From Picosynechococcus sp. PCC 7003 (GTDB taxonomy: Bacteria; Cyanobacteriota; Cyanobacteriia; Cyanobacteriales; MRBY01): DNA of 64,000 nt. The translations under genes were made by a program, and so were the position numbers. The stretch spans positions 2,188,661-2,252,660 of the forward strand of contig NZ_CP016474.1 of NCBI RefSeq assembly GCF_001693255.1, written 5' to 3'. This document shows positions 53,438 through 62,759 of the stretch, in pieces. The notes beneath the pieces were generated by a model. That model was not told the DNA's origin and did not search any database. It saw only the letters and a list, made by a program, of their open reading frames with translations. Every line of letters starts with the position of its first letter. Position 1 is the stretch's first letter.

Positions 53438-55819
53438 ATGACATCTCCCTCTCCCCAACGCCTTAAACCGAAATCCTTTGCGGATCTAGTGGCCCAATTT
53501 CGCAATTTTCCCAAACCCCAGAGCGAAGACTCTGCGCTTCTGCGGGCTTTGGTGCAGCTACTGGTGGTTGTCGGCATTATTGCGACGGATGTGGCCTCAG
53601 AAGGCAATATGATCTGGTTTGGCTGGCCAATCAGTGTTTTAGCGGTGCCCTTAACGCTCCTGGGGGGAGTCTGGAGTTGGCAGAACCGTCAGAAGGCGAA
53701 TGTGGGGGCGAAATTTTTTATTGCCATCGGCATGTTGGGCATGTTGTTGCTCTTTTTCCGAAATTTGTATGCCAATTTAAACGATACTCGCTTGGTGCTA
53801 GCAGAGCTTCTCATTCAACTGCAAATTCTCCACAGCTTTGATTTGCCTCGCCGGAAAGACCTAGGGTATTCGATGGTGATTGGTCTCATTTTGCTAGGGG
53901 TGGCTGGCACCGTTTCTCAAACGCTAACCTTTGCGCCCTGGTTAATTTTATTTTTGGCGATCGCCCTCCCAGTTTTAGTTTTAGACTACCGTTCACGTCT
54001 CGGTCTAGCGGGTTTGGAGACAATTCTTTGGCCGCAGCGCTCCAGTTCCCGTAAAGGCCGCGCTGATCTGCTAAAAAATTCTCCCCTGTCACCCAAGCGC
54101 CTGGGGGCAATTTTAGGGATTACGCTGGTATTAGGCTTGGGACTCTTTAGCATCATGCCCCGTTTCCCTGGCTATCAGCTCAGCACCTTGCCTGTGAGTT
54201 TGCCCGCCGATGCCCCTGAAAATGAACGTTTCAGTCCCACCAACCTCAGCTTAGTCAATCCTGGTTACGAAAATCCTGGCGGTGAAGGGAGTGAAAATAC
54301 CGATGGGGCAACTTTTGGAAATAGTCCGGGCACTGGCGAAGGAAGCAGCCCCAGCGAAGGTCAGGGGGAACTCGATAAAACCCAGTATTACGGTTTCAAT
54401 AGCAAAATTAATCAAAATCTCCGGGGGGAGATGGAAAAGGTGCTGGTGATGCGGGTGCGATCGCAGGCTCCTGGTTTTTGGCGCGTGATGTCCTTTGACC
54501 GATATACAGGCCAGGGCTGGGAAGTCACCAATGCCGATGATTTGCAACTCACGGAGCGTTCTCGGTGGGCGGGTCGTTTTTTCCTGACGCCTTTTATTCC
54601 TAACCAAGTCGAAAAGAAAAGAATTATCCAGAGCTATACCGCCGTGTTGTCTTTGCCCAATATTGTCCCGGCGATGCAGTATCCGACGGAACTTTATTTT
54701 CCAACGGCGGAGATTGGTCAAGATCCAGAGGGCAATTTGCGATCGCCTTTGGGACTTTTAGAAGGCTTAACCTATACCGCTGTCTCTAAAGTGCCCTATC
54801 GTAACCGGACGCAATTGGCAGCAGCAGGAACTGATTATCCGCCCTTTATCACGGAGAAATATTTAGATGTTCCCCCAGCACTAAAAGCAGAGGTACAGGC
54901 CGTGGCGGAGGAGATTCTTTCCCAAGCCAATAGCCCGATTACTTCCCCCTACGAAAAGGCTCTCTACCTCGCCCAAGGTTTGAAACAGCGTTTCCCCCAG
55001 GCCCAAGAAATTCCCTTCTTCGCAGAAGATGAAGACCTCGTTGAAGCCTTCTTGTTTAAATACAAAGGGGGCTACGCCGATCATTACGCGACAGTCCTCA
55101 CAATTATGTTGCGTTCTATTGGGATTCCAGCCCGGTTTGCGACAGGATTTGACCAGGGGGATTTTAATCCATTTACGGGTTATTATCTCGTCCACAACAC
55201 CGATGCCCATGCTGTCACCGAAGCCTATTTTCCGGGCCAGGGTTGGTTTGCGTTCAACCCCTTACCGGGCTATGAGGTTGTCCCGCCTTCCTTTGAAGAT
55301 AGCGGTGCTTTTGGCGTATTGAGATCGTTTTGGCGCTGGGTTGCCGGTTGGGTGCCGTCGCCGATCCTTGGCTTCTTTGAGGGGCTTTGGTTTACGACCC
55401 TTAAAATCCTGGGCTATGTGGTTTCGCGATTGTGGGGCTTTGTTTCTAGTGGTCTCGTTGGGGCGGTTACCGGGGCGATCGCCGTTGTCATTGCCAGCAT
55501 GGGCGGCTGGTTTGTCATTAAGCAAATTCGTAGTTGGTTCCAGCGGCGACGTTTTGCCCAATTACCCATGATGGAACAGCTTTATCAACAGATGCTCTTA
55601 CTGCTCCAAAATAAAGGGCACCAGAAACAACGGACTCAAACTCCCTGGGAATTTTTGCGGGCGATCCAACAGCAATACCGTCCCGAAACCCTAGAAATTT
55701 TAACGGAACTGACCGAAGCCTATGTCAACTGGCGCTATGGTGAACAGCCAGCCAATACGGATTACCTCAAGCAGCAGCTCAAACGCCTGCAGCGCTCCTT
55801 TTATCGGGGTCGATCTTAA
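53438..55819 (+). CDS. TgpA-like transglutaminase-fold membrane protein
   Basis: A 793-residue protein with about six N-terminal membrane helices (residues about 30-250), a periplasmic transglutaminase-like domain, and a C-terminal helix (AVTGAIAVVIASMGGWFVI) with a cytoplasmic DUF4129-type tail. The fold signature LTIMLRSIGIPARFATGF and AHAVTEAYFPGQGWFAFNP are clear. In active members the segment before it reads GYCxxFA; here it is GGYADHYATV, so the catalytic Cys is Ala, and the Asp near the end (FDP) is Asn. The His is kept. It may be inactive or use other chemistry. ATG at 53438 preferred to an upstream alternative start. Confidence 0.85.
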   Translation: MTSPSPQRLKPKSFADLVAQFRNFPKPQSEDSALLRALVQLLVVVGIIATDVASEGNMIWFGWPISVLAVPLTLLGGVWSWQNRQKANVGAKFFIAIGMLGMLLLFFRNLYANLNDTRLVLAELLIQLQILHSFDLPRRKDLGYSMVIGLILLGVAGTVSQTLTFAPWLILFLAIALPVLVLDYRSRLGLAGLETILWPQRSSSRKGRADLLKNSPLSPKRLGAILGITLVLGLGLFSIMPRFPGYQLSTLPVSLPADAPENERFSPTNLSLVNPGYENPGGEGSENTDGATFGNSPGTGEGSSPSEGQGELDKTQYYGFNSKINQNLRGEMEKVLVMRVRSQAPGFWRVMSFDRYTGQGWEVTNADDLQLTERSRWAGRFFLTPFIPNQVEKKRIIQSYTAVLSLPNIVPAMQYPTELYFPTAEIGQDPEGNLRSPLGLLEGLTYTAVSKVPYRNRTQLAAAGTDYPPFITEKYLDVPPALKAEVQAVAEEILSQANSPITSPYEKALYLAQGLKQRFPQAQEIPFFAEDEDLVEAFLFKYKGGYADHYATVLTIMLRSIGIPARFATGFDQGDFNPFTGYYLVHNTDAHAVTEAYFPGQGWFAFNPLPGYEVVPPSFEDSGAFGVLRSFWRWVAGWVPSPILGFFEGLWFTTLKILGYVVSRLWGFVSSGLVGAVTGAIAVVIASMGGWFVIKQIRSWFQRRRFAQLPMMEQLYQQMLLLLQNKGHQKQRTQTPWEFLRAIQQQYRPETLEILTELTEAYVNWRYGEQPANTDYLKQQLKRLQRSFYRGRS

Positions 55820-55823
55820 AAAA

Positions 55824-55910
55824 CGGAGAGGGGGGGATTCGAACCCCCGACTGAGTTGCCCCAGTAACGGTTTTCGAGACCGCCGCATTCAACCACTCTG
55901 CCACCTCTCC
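55824..55910 (-). tRNA. trnS: tRNA-Ser (CGA)
   Basis: Eighty-seven bases on the minus strand: acceptor GGAGAGG/CCTCTCC with discriminator G, anticodon CGA in CTCGAAA, a long variable arm (class II) and T-arm GGGGGTTCGAATCCCCC. It begins 4 nt past the stop of the convergent TgpA-like gene. Confidence 0.95.
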
Positions 55911-56040
55911 AGGGGCCTAGACTATTCTAAGCACAATTTAGGGTCTTGGCTAGTCCGATTGCCGCAAAGAATCCAAAAGTCATTTACATTCAAAATAAAC
56001 AAAAAAAAGCCAAAGAAGTTAAAAAGGTTACATTTCCCTA

Positions 56041-56118
56041 GTGATCCCCGCGCTAGGTTAGCAATACCCTCCGATTGCTTATCAAGCTAGACCGTCCCCC
56101 CCAGTGGCGGTTTTTTAT
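56041..56118 (+). ncRNA. Candidate small RNA
   Basis: Short region with small-RNA character: a TACATT -10-like box (56029-56034), a hairpin AGCAAT/ATTGCT (56060-56065/56074-56079) whose loop reads ACCCTCCG, and a terminator hairpin with a T-run. An extra hairpin CCTAG/CTAGG (56037-56041/56053-56057) would be included if transcription starts earlier. The C-rich loop could pair with a Shine-Dalgarno sequence. No family recognised. The alternative is that only the terminator is real, ending transcription from the TgpA-like gene. Confidence 0.4.
56091..56118 (+). terminator. Rho-independent terminator
   Basis: Stem ACCG(T)CC/GGCGGT with a C-rich loop, then six T. It lies upstream of the NDH-2 gene, so it must end either a small RNA or read-through from the TgpA-like gene. 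Confidence 0.65.
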
Positions 56119-56197
56119 TGCCCAAAGGCTGGCCCCCTCGACCGAAAAATTAAGGCACAATAGTTAGACGTTGCCCGCCCTCACCTTTTATTTCTCC

Positions 56198-57379
56198 ATG
56201 AGTCAGCCCCACATCGTCATTATCGGCGGCGGTTTCGCCGGACTCTACACGGCTCTCCGTCTGTTGCAATTTCCTTGGGAAACCTCCCAACGGCCAGAAA
56301 TCACTTTAATCGATCGCCAGGATCATTTTGTTTTTAGTCCCCTCCTCTACGAACTGATCACTGAGGAAATGCAGCCCTGGGAAGTGGCTCCCACCTACAC
56401 GGAGTTGTTGCGTCATGGCCCGGTGAAATTTGTCCAAGCCCAAGTACAAACCATTGACCCGGAGCAAAAAACTGTAGTCTGTGGCGATCGCCAAATCACC
56501 TATGACTACCTGGTGATTGCTGCTGGGGGGACAACAAAATTTGTGGATTTGCCTGGGATCAAGGAATACGCCCTACCTTTTAAAACCCTCAATGATGCCC
56601 TCTGCCTCAAGGAAAAATTGCGGGCCTTGGAAACCAGTGCAGCGGAAAAAATTCGCATTGCCATTGTTGGAGGTGGTTACAGTGGCGTGGAATTGGCCTG
56701 TAAATTGGCGGATCGCTTGGGTGATCGCGGGCGACTACGAATCATTGATCGCGGCGATGAAATCCTAAAAAATGCCCCCAAATTCAACCAACAGGCTGCC
56801 AAAGAAGCCCTGGAAGCACGGGGGATTTGGGTAGACTACGCCACGGAAGTCACCGAAGTCACCGCCGATAGCCTCAGCCTGCGCTACAAAGGAGAAGTGG
56901 ATACCATTCCCGCTGACCTCGTGTTGTGGACTGGCGGAACGGCGATCGCCCCTTGGGTGAAGGATCTCGCCCTCCCCCACGCAGACAATGGCAAACTAGA
57001 GGCCAATGCTCAATTACAGCTCCAAGACCATCCCAACATTTTCGCCCTTGGGGATGTTGCCCAGACAGACGAAACCTTACCTATGACAGCCCAGGTGGCG
57101 ATTCAGCAGGCCGATGTGTGCGCCTGGAACCTACGGAGCCTGATTACAAATAAGCCTCTGTTGCCCTTTAAGTTTTTTAATCTCGGTGAAATGCTCACCC
57201 TCGGCGAAAATAATGCCACCCTCAGCGGTTTGGGCCTCGAACTCGAAGGTAATCTCGCCCACGTGGCTCGTCGCTTGGTTTATCTCTACCGTTTGCCCAC
57301 CTGGGAACATCAAGTGCAGGTGGGGCTCAATTGGCTCGTGCAACCCCTCGCAAAATTATTGGCTCAGTCAGCAAAGTGA
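56198..57379 (+). CDS. ndbB: Type 2 NAD(P)H dehydrogenase (NdbB-like)
   Basis: A 393-residue single-chain flavoprotein that passes electrons from NAD(P)H to a quinone without pumping. FAD binding is by IVIIGGGFAGLYTALRLL, the NAD(P)H site by IAIVGGGYSGVELACKLAD, and the second FAD contact by IFALGDVAQTDETLPMTAQV. The C-terminal membrane-attachment region is present. Cyanobacteria have three (NdbA, B, C); resemblance to NdbB, which reduces demethylphylloquinone in Synechocystis, is my best guess. ATG at 56198 begins MSQPHIVIIGGG. The HAD gene starts 6 nt downstream. Confidence 0.85.
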   Translation: MSQPHIVIIGGGFAGLYTALRLLQFPWETSQRPEITLIDRQDHFVFSPLLYELITEEMQPWEVAPTYTELLRHGPVKFVQAQVQTIDPEQKTVVCGDRQITYDYLVIAAGGTTKFVDLPGIKEYALPFKTLNDALCLKEKLRALETSAAEKIRIAIVGGGYSGVELACKLADRLGDRGRLRIIDRGDEILKNAPKFNQQAAKEALEARGIWVDYATEVTEVTADSLSLRYKGEVDTIPADLVLWTGGTAIAPWVKDLALPHADNGKLEANAQLQLQDHPNIFALGDVAQTDETLPMTAQVAIQQADVCAWNLRSLITNKPLLPFKFFNLGEMLTLGENNATLSGLGLELEGNLAHVARRLVYLYRLPTWEHQVQVGLNWLVQPLAKLLAQSAK

Positions 57380-57385
57380 AAATTC

Positions 57386-58060
57386 ATGGAAACACAGCCG
57401 AAGGTCATTTTTTTCGATGCAGTCGGAACCCTCTTTGGGGTCAGAGATGGAGTTGGGGCGACCTATGCCAAAATTGCCCAACGCCACGGTGTCAGCGCAG
57501 ATCCAGATCGCTTGGAACAAGGGTTTCGCCAATCCTTTAAACATAAACCGGCCCCCGCCTTTCCGAATATTGGTGCTGAGTTGATCCCGAAACAGGAATT
57601 TCTTTGGTGGGAGGCGATCGCCCAGGAAACGTTTAATACTGCGGGAGTAATTGATCAATTTCCCGATTTTCGTGCTTTTTTTACGGATTTGTATCAGCAT
57701 TTTGCAACGGCAGAACCCTGGTTTATTTTCGCGGAAACTTTGGCTTCGGTGCAGGCTTGGCATGCCCAGGGCATTGAGTTGGGTTTGATTTCAAATTTTG
57801 ACTCCCGCCTGTTACAGGTGTTAGATGCCTTAGAACTAGCCTCCTATTTCCAGAGTGTGACCATTTCCTCCCTAACGGGGGTGGCAAAACCAGACCCTAA
57901 AATTTTCCAGACAGCCCTTGCCAAACATGATTGTCAACCAGAGGAAGCGCTCCACATCGGAGACAGTCGCCTGGAAGATTATGAAGCAGCAAAACGATTG
58001 GGGATGCAAGCTCACCTTATCGAACGGGATCAGCCTTTTCCTTACAGTCGCCAGCCTTAA
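57386..58060 (+). CDS. HAD-superfamily hydrolase (subfamily IA)
   Basis: A 224-residue phosphatase-like protein. Motif I is VIFFDAVGTLFGVRDG (nucleophile Asp about residue 11; the usual second Asp of DxDxT is replaced by Val, as in REG-2/HDHD3-like members). Motif II is LGLISNFDSRL, motif III is the Lys in TGVAKPDPKIF, and motif IV is HIGDSRLEDYEAAKRLGM. A helical cap lies between motifs I and II. Substrate unknown. Its start is 6 nt after the NDH-2 stop, so the two are likely co-transcribed. Confidence 0.9.
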   Translation: METQPKVIFFDAVGTLFGVRDGVGATYAKIAQRHGVSADPDRLEQGFRQSFKHKPAPAFPNIGAELIPKQEFLWWEAIAQETFNTAGVIDQFPDFRAFFTDLYQHFATAEPWFIFAETLASVQAWHAQGIELGLISNFDSRLLQVLDALELASYFQSVTISSLTGVAKPDPKIFQTALAKHDCQPEEALHIGDSRLEDYEAAKRLGMQAHLIERDQPFPYSRQP

Positions 58061-58121
58061 CCCCCACCCCCCTTTAGCTCCCCCCAGGGGGAGATCTTTC
58101 TGGTTCCCCTCCGTGGGAGGG

Positions 58122-58229
58122 GTTAGGAGAGGGTCAACTACCTCCCTCAAGGGACACTGACAGAGCGCTTGAGTATGTTCAATCTGAAATTGAGTTAGGA
58201 GAGGGTCAACTACCTCCCTCAAGGGACAC
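58122..58229. repeat. Direct repeat, two 36-bp copies 72 bp apart
   Basis: Two perfect copies (58122-58157 and 58194-58229) starting GTTAGGAGAGGGTCAACTAC, separated by 36 bp. They sit in a C/G-run-rich patch (58060-58258) with short inverted runs (CCCCCAGGGGG, CCCCTC...GAGGGG), typical of dispersed intergenic repeats in cyanobacteria. A two-unit CRISPR was considered and judged unlikely. Confidence 0.85.
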
Positions 58230-58262
58230 CCCTCTAACTCCCCTCAAAGGGGAGAATGTTGG

Positions 58263-59120
58263 TCAATAGGTTTGCCAGACGCGGGACATAACTGGTGGTT
58301 GCGGGGAATAGAGCGATCGCCAATTTTGCCAGAGGCTAATGAACCAGCGTTTTACTTCCGTGCTGGAGTGGCCCCGGTAGCGACAGAGAACACCTTTCGG
58401 TAATTGTGTGATTCCACCCAAACCTTTCTGAAGAACTGCCATGGTTTGCCGCAACTCGCTAATTTGAGCCTCGCTAACTTCTAAACCCACCAAGGCCAAA
58501 CTCCCCACCACCGGCTGATTATTGAGACCATTCCAAGCCGCGAAGACCTCTGGGTTTCCTGGTAGCCATTGGCGATCGCCCCAGAGCAGTTCGTCCCCCT
58601 GCCAAATTTCTGTCATCCCCCGCCAGTTACCGGAGATAAATTTCTCGCCCCGGGCCGTGCGCCCAAACCGGAGAATTTCCCAGCCACACCACACCGCCCT
58701 TGGGGCTAGATTGATCCGAAAGCTCTGGTGATATTCCGCTCCGTCAAAAACGATCATCTCCTGGGGAAAATATTCCAAAATACTGCCCGGTGCCTGATTA
58801 ATCACCCCATCCTGCCGCGCCGTTTCCCCGTTGGTGCGATAAATTTTGTTGGCTGCTGCTGTTGTGAGGAAAACATGACTTTCCGGTTGCAGTTCGAGAT
58901 CTAAAGATAGGCGATCGCCCCCAACAATGCCCCCCGCCGTATGGAGCAATACCGTGTGACAAATGCGATCGCCCTCCGGATAAAACGGCCGCTGAATCCG
59001 AAAGGGCGCCTGGGTAAAACAGCGTTGCATTTCCGTCTTGCCCTGACGCTGCCCGTAGATTAAGCCCACCTTGCCGTGCCAGGGCTGCGCTTTATGAATC
59101 ACCTGTTGTTGATCTTGCAT
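58263..59120 (-). CDS. ureD: Urease accessory protein UreD
   Basis: A 285-residue protein that scaffolds nickel transfer to urease with UreF and UreG. Signatures are HTAGGIVGGDRLSLDLEL, VFLTTAAANKIYRTNG, LEYFPQEMIVFDGAEYHQ and GWEILRFGRTARGEKFISG. Length is normal. It lies 40 kb from ureG, with no urease structural genes nearby, so the urease genes are dispersed in this genome. Convergent with the HAD gene across the repeat patch. Confidence 0.95.
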   Translation of the reverse strand: MQDQQQVIHKAQPWHGKVGLIYGQRQGKTEMQRCFTQAPFRIQRPFYPEGDRICHTVLLHTAGGIVGGDRLSLDLELQPESHVFLTTAAANKIYRTNGETARQDGVINQAPGSILEYFPQEMIVFDGAEYHQSFRINLAPRAVWCGWEILRFGRTARGEKFISGNWRGMTEIWQGDELLWGDRQWLPGNPEVFAAWNGLNNQPVVGSLALVGLEVSEAQISELRQTMAVLQKGLGGITQLPKGVLCRYRGHSSTEVKRWFISLWQNWRSLYSPQPPVMSRVWQTY

Positions 59121-59389
59121 TTTTGTCTGAAATTGATGGGATTAGGGGAACTAAAAATTGCCGCCAAAACAGCCCCCAACAGCGGTCTCTTTTCTCGATC
59201 ATCCCACTGATCTGGGAAGTCACAACGGCGATCGCCAAATATTTTGTTCCCAAAACAATGGGACAAACAAACCTCAAGAATCCTAATCAAACTTCCGTCT
59301 CCGTATAGTTGCTGCTCACAGACAGATGCTTTATCTTTGAAAAAATTTTCACGAATTTCCCATTCTTTCAGAAACATAAAGGAGTCCCT

Positions 59390-60862
59390 ATGTACATCGT
59401 CCAGATTGCTTCGGAATGCGCCCCCGTCGCGAAAGTAGGTGGACTCGGAGATGTGGTTTACGGACTCAGCCGCGAGCTTAGTCTACGCGGTCATTGTGTT
59501 GAAATTATTTTGCCCAAATATGATTGTCTCCGTTATGACCATATTTGGGGGATGCACGAAGCCTATCGGGATCTGTGGGTACCCTGGTTTGGCGGCGCGG
59601 TTCACTGCACTGTCTTCTATGGTTGGGTTCACGGCCAACAATGTTTCTTTATCGAACCCCACTCCGGTGATAACTTTTTCAGTCGGGGCTTTTTTTATGG
59701 CGCCTTAGACGACCACATGCGTTTTGCCTTCTTTAGCAAGGCCGCCCTCGAATTTTTACAAAAATCCAACAAACGTCCCGACATTATCCACTGCCATGAC
59801 TGGCAAACCGGTCTTGTCCCAGTAATGCTCTTTGAAATGTATAAGTGGCATGGCCTGTGGAATCAACGGGTGTGCTACACCATCCATAACTTTAAACATC
59901 AAGGGATCGTCGGTGCTGACGTACTGTGGGCAACGGGCCTCAATAATGAAGGCTACTATTTCCACTATGATCGCCTCCGGGATAACTTTAATCCCTTTGC
60001 CTTGAATTGCATGAAGGGGGGCATTGTCTATGCCAACGCGGTGACCACCGTTTCGCCCCACCACGCCTGGGAAGCCCACTACACCGATATTGGTTGCGGC
60101 CTCAGCCATACCCTCCACCTCCACCAAGACAAGTTCAAGGGAATCCTTAACGGCATCGATTACAGTACTTGGAACCCAGAAGTAGACCACAATATCGAGC
60201 TGCAATACGGTTGGGATAGCCTCGAAAATAAAGCAAAAAACAAAAAAGCCCTACGCGATCGCCTTTTACTGGAAGACAATGACCGACCGATCATCACCTA
60301 CATTGGCCGTCTCGATGACCAAAAAGGCGTGCATTTAGTTCACCATGCCATGTACTATGCCCTCAACCGGGGGGCGCAATTTGTCCTCCTTGGGTCTGCC
60401 ACCGAAGGGTCAATCAATTCCTGGTTCTGGCACGAAAAATTCCACCTCAACGACAACCCCAACTGTCACATTGAGCTAGGCTTCAACGCAGAACTGTCCC
60501 ACATGATCTATGCTGGGGCCGATATGCTGGTAGTCCCCAGTAACTATGAACCCTGTGGTCTGACCCAACTCATCGCCCTTAAGTACGGTGTGGTGCCCAT
60601 TGTCCGGGGTGTCGGTGGCCTCGTCAGTACCGTATTTGACCGGGATCACGACGACAAGCATCCCCCCGAAGAGCGCAATGGCTATGTCTTTTACCAAACA
60701 GATAACCACGCCCTTGAATCAGCCATGGAACGGGCCATTGGTTTATATACGGTGTACCCCGAAGAATTCCGAAAGCTACAAATCCAGGGGATGAAATATG
60801 ACTATTCCTGGAACAACCCCGGCAATGAATACATCGATCTCTACGAGTTTATCCGTGCCTAA
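59390..60862 (+). CDS. glgA: Glycogen synthase, GlgA2 type
   Basis: A 490-residue GT5 glucosyltransferase that extends alpha-1,4-glucan from ADP-glucose. The start MYIVQIASECAPVAKVGGLG contains the KxGGL sugar-nucleotide motif; IIHCHDWQTGLVPVML, TIHNFKHQGI, YIGRLDDQKGVHLVHHAMYY and VPSNYEPCGLTQLIALKYG follow. The sequence is the divergent second cyanobacterial isoform (GlgA2) rather than GlgA1, judged from features such as HIWGMHEAYRDLWVPWFGG. A ribosome-binding site AAAGGAG precedes the ATG at 59390; the frame opens 27 codons earlier without one. Confidence 0.95.
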   Translation: MYIVQIASECAPVAKVGGLGDVVYGLSRELSLRGHCVEIILPKYDCLRYDHIWGMHEAYRDLWVPWFGGAVHCTVFYGWVHGQQCFFIEPHSGDNFFSRGFFYGALDDHMRFAFFSKAALEFLQKSNKRPDIIHCHDWQTGLVPVMLFEMYKWHGLWNQRVCYTIHNFKHQGIVGADVLWATGLNNEGYYFHYDRLRDNFNPFALNCMKGGIVYANAVTTVSPHHAWEAHYTDIGCGLSHTLHLHQDKFKGILNGIDYSTWNPEVDHNIELQYGWDSLENKAKNKKALRDRLLLEDNDRPIITYIGRLDDQKGVHLVHHAMYYALNRGAQFVLLGSATEGSINSWFWHEKFHLNDNPNCHIELGFNAELSHMIYAGADMLVVPSNYEPCGLTQLIALKYGVVPIVRGVGGLVSTVFDRDHDDKHPPEERNGYVFYQTDNHALESAMERAIGLYTVYPEEFRKLQIQGMKYDYSWNNPGNEYIDLYEFIRA

Positions 60863-61003
60863 TCAGTGCTTAGTTAATACGTTTTGAGATCAAACGGCCC
60901 AGTCATCCTTGGGAAATATATCCCCAAAGCCTGAACCAAGGCCCCTAACAATTCCCAGGGAAGTCGCTACCATGGTAGGCAAGTTCCTCTTTTGTCCGTG
61001 CCT

Positions 61004-61285
61004 ATGGATGCCTTTAGTCCCTATCCGCCTGAGTGGATCAAAAATGCCAGCCACGCCCTCAGTTTCCATTGTCCTAGTTGTGAAGCGCTCCCCCATGATG
61101 CGAAACGGGCCTGGTTAAATCGTTATGCCCCAGTGACTGATGCCCTACACCGTCGTCGCTGGCAGGAGTTTTATGAATGTCAATGTGGCACTGTTTGGTG
61201 GGCCTGGAGTAGCGATCGCCCCCCGTCCCGCTACCAAACAGATGACCGGGGTGAAAATGACGAATTTCGGCGGGGCTTGTTTTAG
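61004..61285 (+). CDS. Small Cys-rich hypothetical protein
   Basis: A 93-residue protein. Cys pairs in FHCPSCEALPHD and FYECQCGTVWWAWSSD form a likely zinc ribbon (CxxC...CxC). Otherwise basic and Trp-rich, with no membrane segment. Family not recognised. It lies between glgA and accC on the same strand; 111 nt separate it from accC. A GTG two codons upstream (60998) is an alternative start. Confidence 0.6.
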   Translation: MDAFSPYPPEWIKNASHALSFHCPSCEALPHDAKRAWLNRYAPVTDALHRRRWQEFYECQCGTVWWAWSSDRPPSRYQTDDRGENDEFRRGLF

Positions 61286-61396
61286 AGAAATCGCGAAAGT
61301 CTTTTCCGGGGCGATCACCGCTTGCCGAGGGATACCCCTTACCATGATAATGTTGGCTACCCATCACACTGGGGACGCAAACGCCAACGGAACACC

Positions 61397-62743
61397 ATGC
61401 AGTTTTCAAAGATTCTCATCGCCAATCGCGGAGAAGTTGCCCTACGCATTATCCACACCTGTCAGGAGCTCGGCATTGCCACCGTCGCCGTCCACTCCAC
61501 CGTAGATCGCCAAGCCCTCCACGTTCAGCTCGCCGATGAGAGCATTTGCATTGGCCCGCCCCAGAGCAGCAAAAGCTATCTCAACATTCCCAATATCATC
61601 GCTGCGGCCCTCAGCAGTAACGCCGACGCAATCCACCCAGGCTACGGTTTTCTGGCTGAGAATGCTAAATTCGCAGAAATTTGTGCCGACCACCAAATTA
61701 CCTTTATTGGCCCTTCCCCGGAAGCGATGATCGCCATGGGAGATAAATCCACCGCCAAAAAAACGATGCAGGCAGCAAAGGTGCCCACCGTACCCGGGAG
61801 TGCTGGCTTAGTGGCCTCCGAAGAACAAGCCTTAGAAATTGCGGCCCAAATTGGCTACCCCGTGATGATCAAAGCCACGGCGGGTGGTGGTGGCCGGGGA
61901 ATGCGCCTTGTGCCGAGCGCCGAAGAATTACCCCGTTTGTACCGAGCGGCCCAGGGGGAAGCAGAGGCAGCCTTTGGCAATGGCGGCGTTTATATCGAAA
62001 AATTTATTGAACGGCCCCGCCACATTGAGTTTCAGATCCTCGCGGATCAATACGGCAATGTGATCCACCTAGGGGAACGGGATTGTTCGATCCAACGGCG
62101 ACACCAAAAACTCCTCGAAGAAGCGCCCAGCGCGATTCTCACTCCCAGACTCCGGGACAAAATGGGGAAAGCAGCAGTCAAAGCGGCGAAATCCATTGAT
62201 TATGTCGGGGCTGGAACGGTGGAATTCCTCGTGGATAAGAATGGGGATTTCTACTTTATGGAGATGAATACCCGGATTCAGGTGGAACACCCGGTGACGG
62301 AGATGGTGACAGGACTAGATCTGATCGCTGAACAAATTAAAGTCGCCCAAGGCGATCGCCTCAGCCTGAATCAAAACCAAGTGCATCTTAATGGCCATGC
62401 CATCGAGTGCCGGATTAATGCCGAGGATCCCGACCACGACTTCCGGCCGACCCCTGGCAAAATCAGCGGCTATCTTCCCCCCGGTGGCCCCGGCGTGCGG
62501 ATGGATTCCCATGTCTACACCGACTATGAAATTTCCCCCTACTACGATTCTTTAATCGGCAAACTAATTGTCTGGGGGCCAGACCGAGACACCGCCATTC
62601 GCCGCATGAAGCGCGCCCTCCGAGAATGTGCCATTACTGGGGTGTCTACCACCATCGGCTTCCACCAAAAGATTCTGAATCACCCGGCTTTTTTGGCGGC
62701 TGATGTCGATACCAATTTTATCCAGCAGCACATGTTGCCCTAG
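61397..62743 (+). CDS. accC: Acetyl-CoA carboxylase, biotin carboxylase subunit
   Basis: A 448-residue ATP-grasp enzyme that carboxylates biotin on AccB in the first step of fatty-acid synthesis. [20 protein letters not shown] is the family opening; [20 protein letters not shown], the glycine loop [16 protein letters not shown], and [17 protein letters not shown] with the catalytic Glu and Arg are all present. The ATG at 61397 gives the normal length. accB is not adjacent. A short hairpin (AAGGC/GCCTT, 62744-62760) separates it from the convergent lipoprotein gene. Confidence 0.97.
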   Translation: MQFSKILIANRGEVALRIIHTCQELGIATVAVHSTVDRQALHVQLADESICIGPPQSSKSYLNIPNIIAAALSSNADAIHPGYGFLAENAKFAEICADHQITFIGPSPEAMIAMGDKSTAKKTMQAAKVPTVPGSAGLVASEEQALEIAAQIGYPVMIKATAGGGGRGMRLVPSAEELPRLYRAAQGEAEAAFGNGGVYIEKFIERPRHIEFQILADQYGNVIHLGERDCSIQRRHQKLLEEAPSAILTPRLRDKMGKAAVKAAKSIDYVGAGTVEFLVDKNGDFYFMEMNTRIQVEHPVTEMVTGLDLIAEQIKVAQGDRLSLNQNQVHLNGHAIECRINAEDPDHDFRPTPGKISGYLPPGGPGVRMDSHVYTDYEISPYYDSLIGKLIVWGPDRDTAIRRMKRALRECAITGVSTTIGFHQKILNHPAFLAADVDTNFIQQHMLP

Positions 62744-62759
62744 AAGGCTGGCAACGCCT

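Noticed and set aside
57872-58222. 116-codon minus-strand frame with internal REVVDPLLT duplication
   Set aside because: The duplication is the 72-bp DNA repeat read in frame, and the rest is antisense to the HAD gene. This is repeat DNA, not a protein gene.
58122-58229. Two-repeat CRISPR array
   Set aside because: Only two copies, no cas genes in the window, and the copies lie inside a patch of C-run and G-run palindromes typical of dispersed intergenic repeats.
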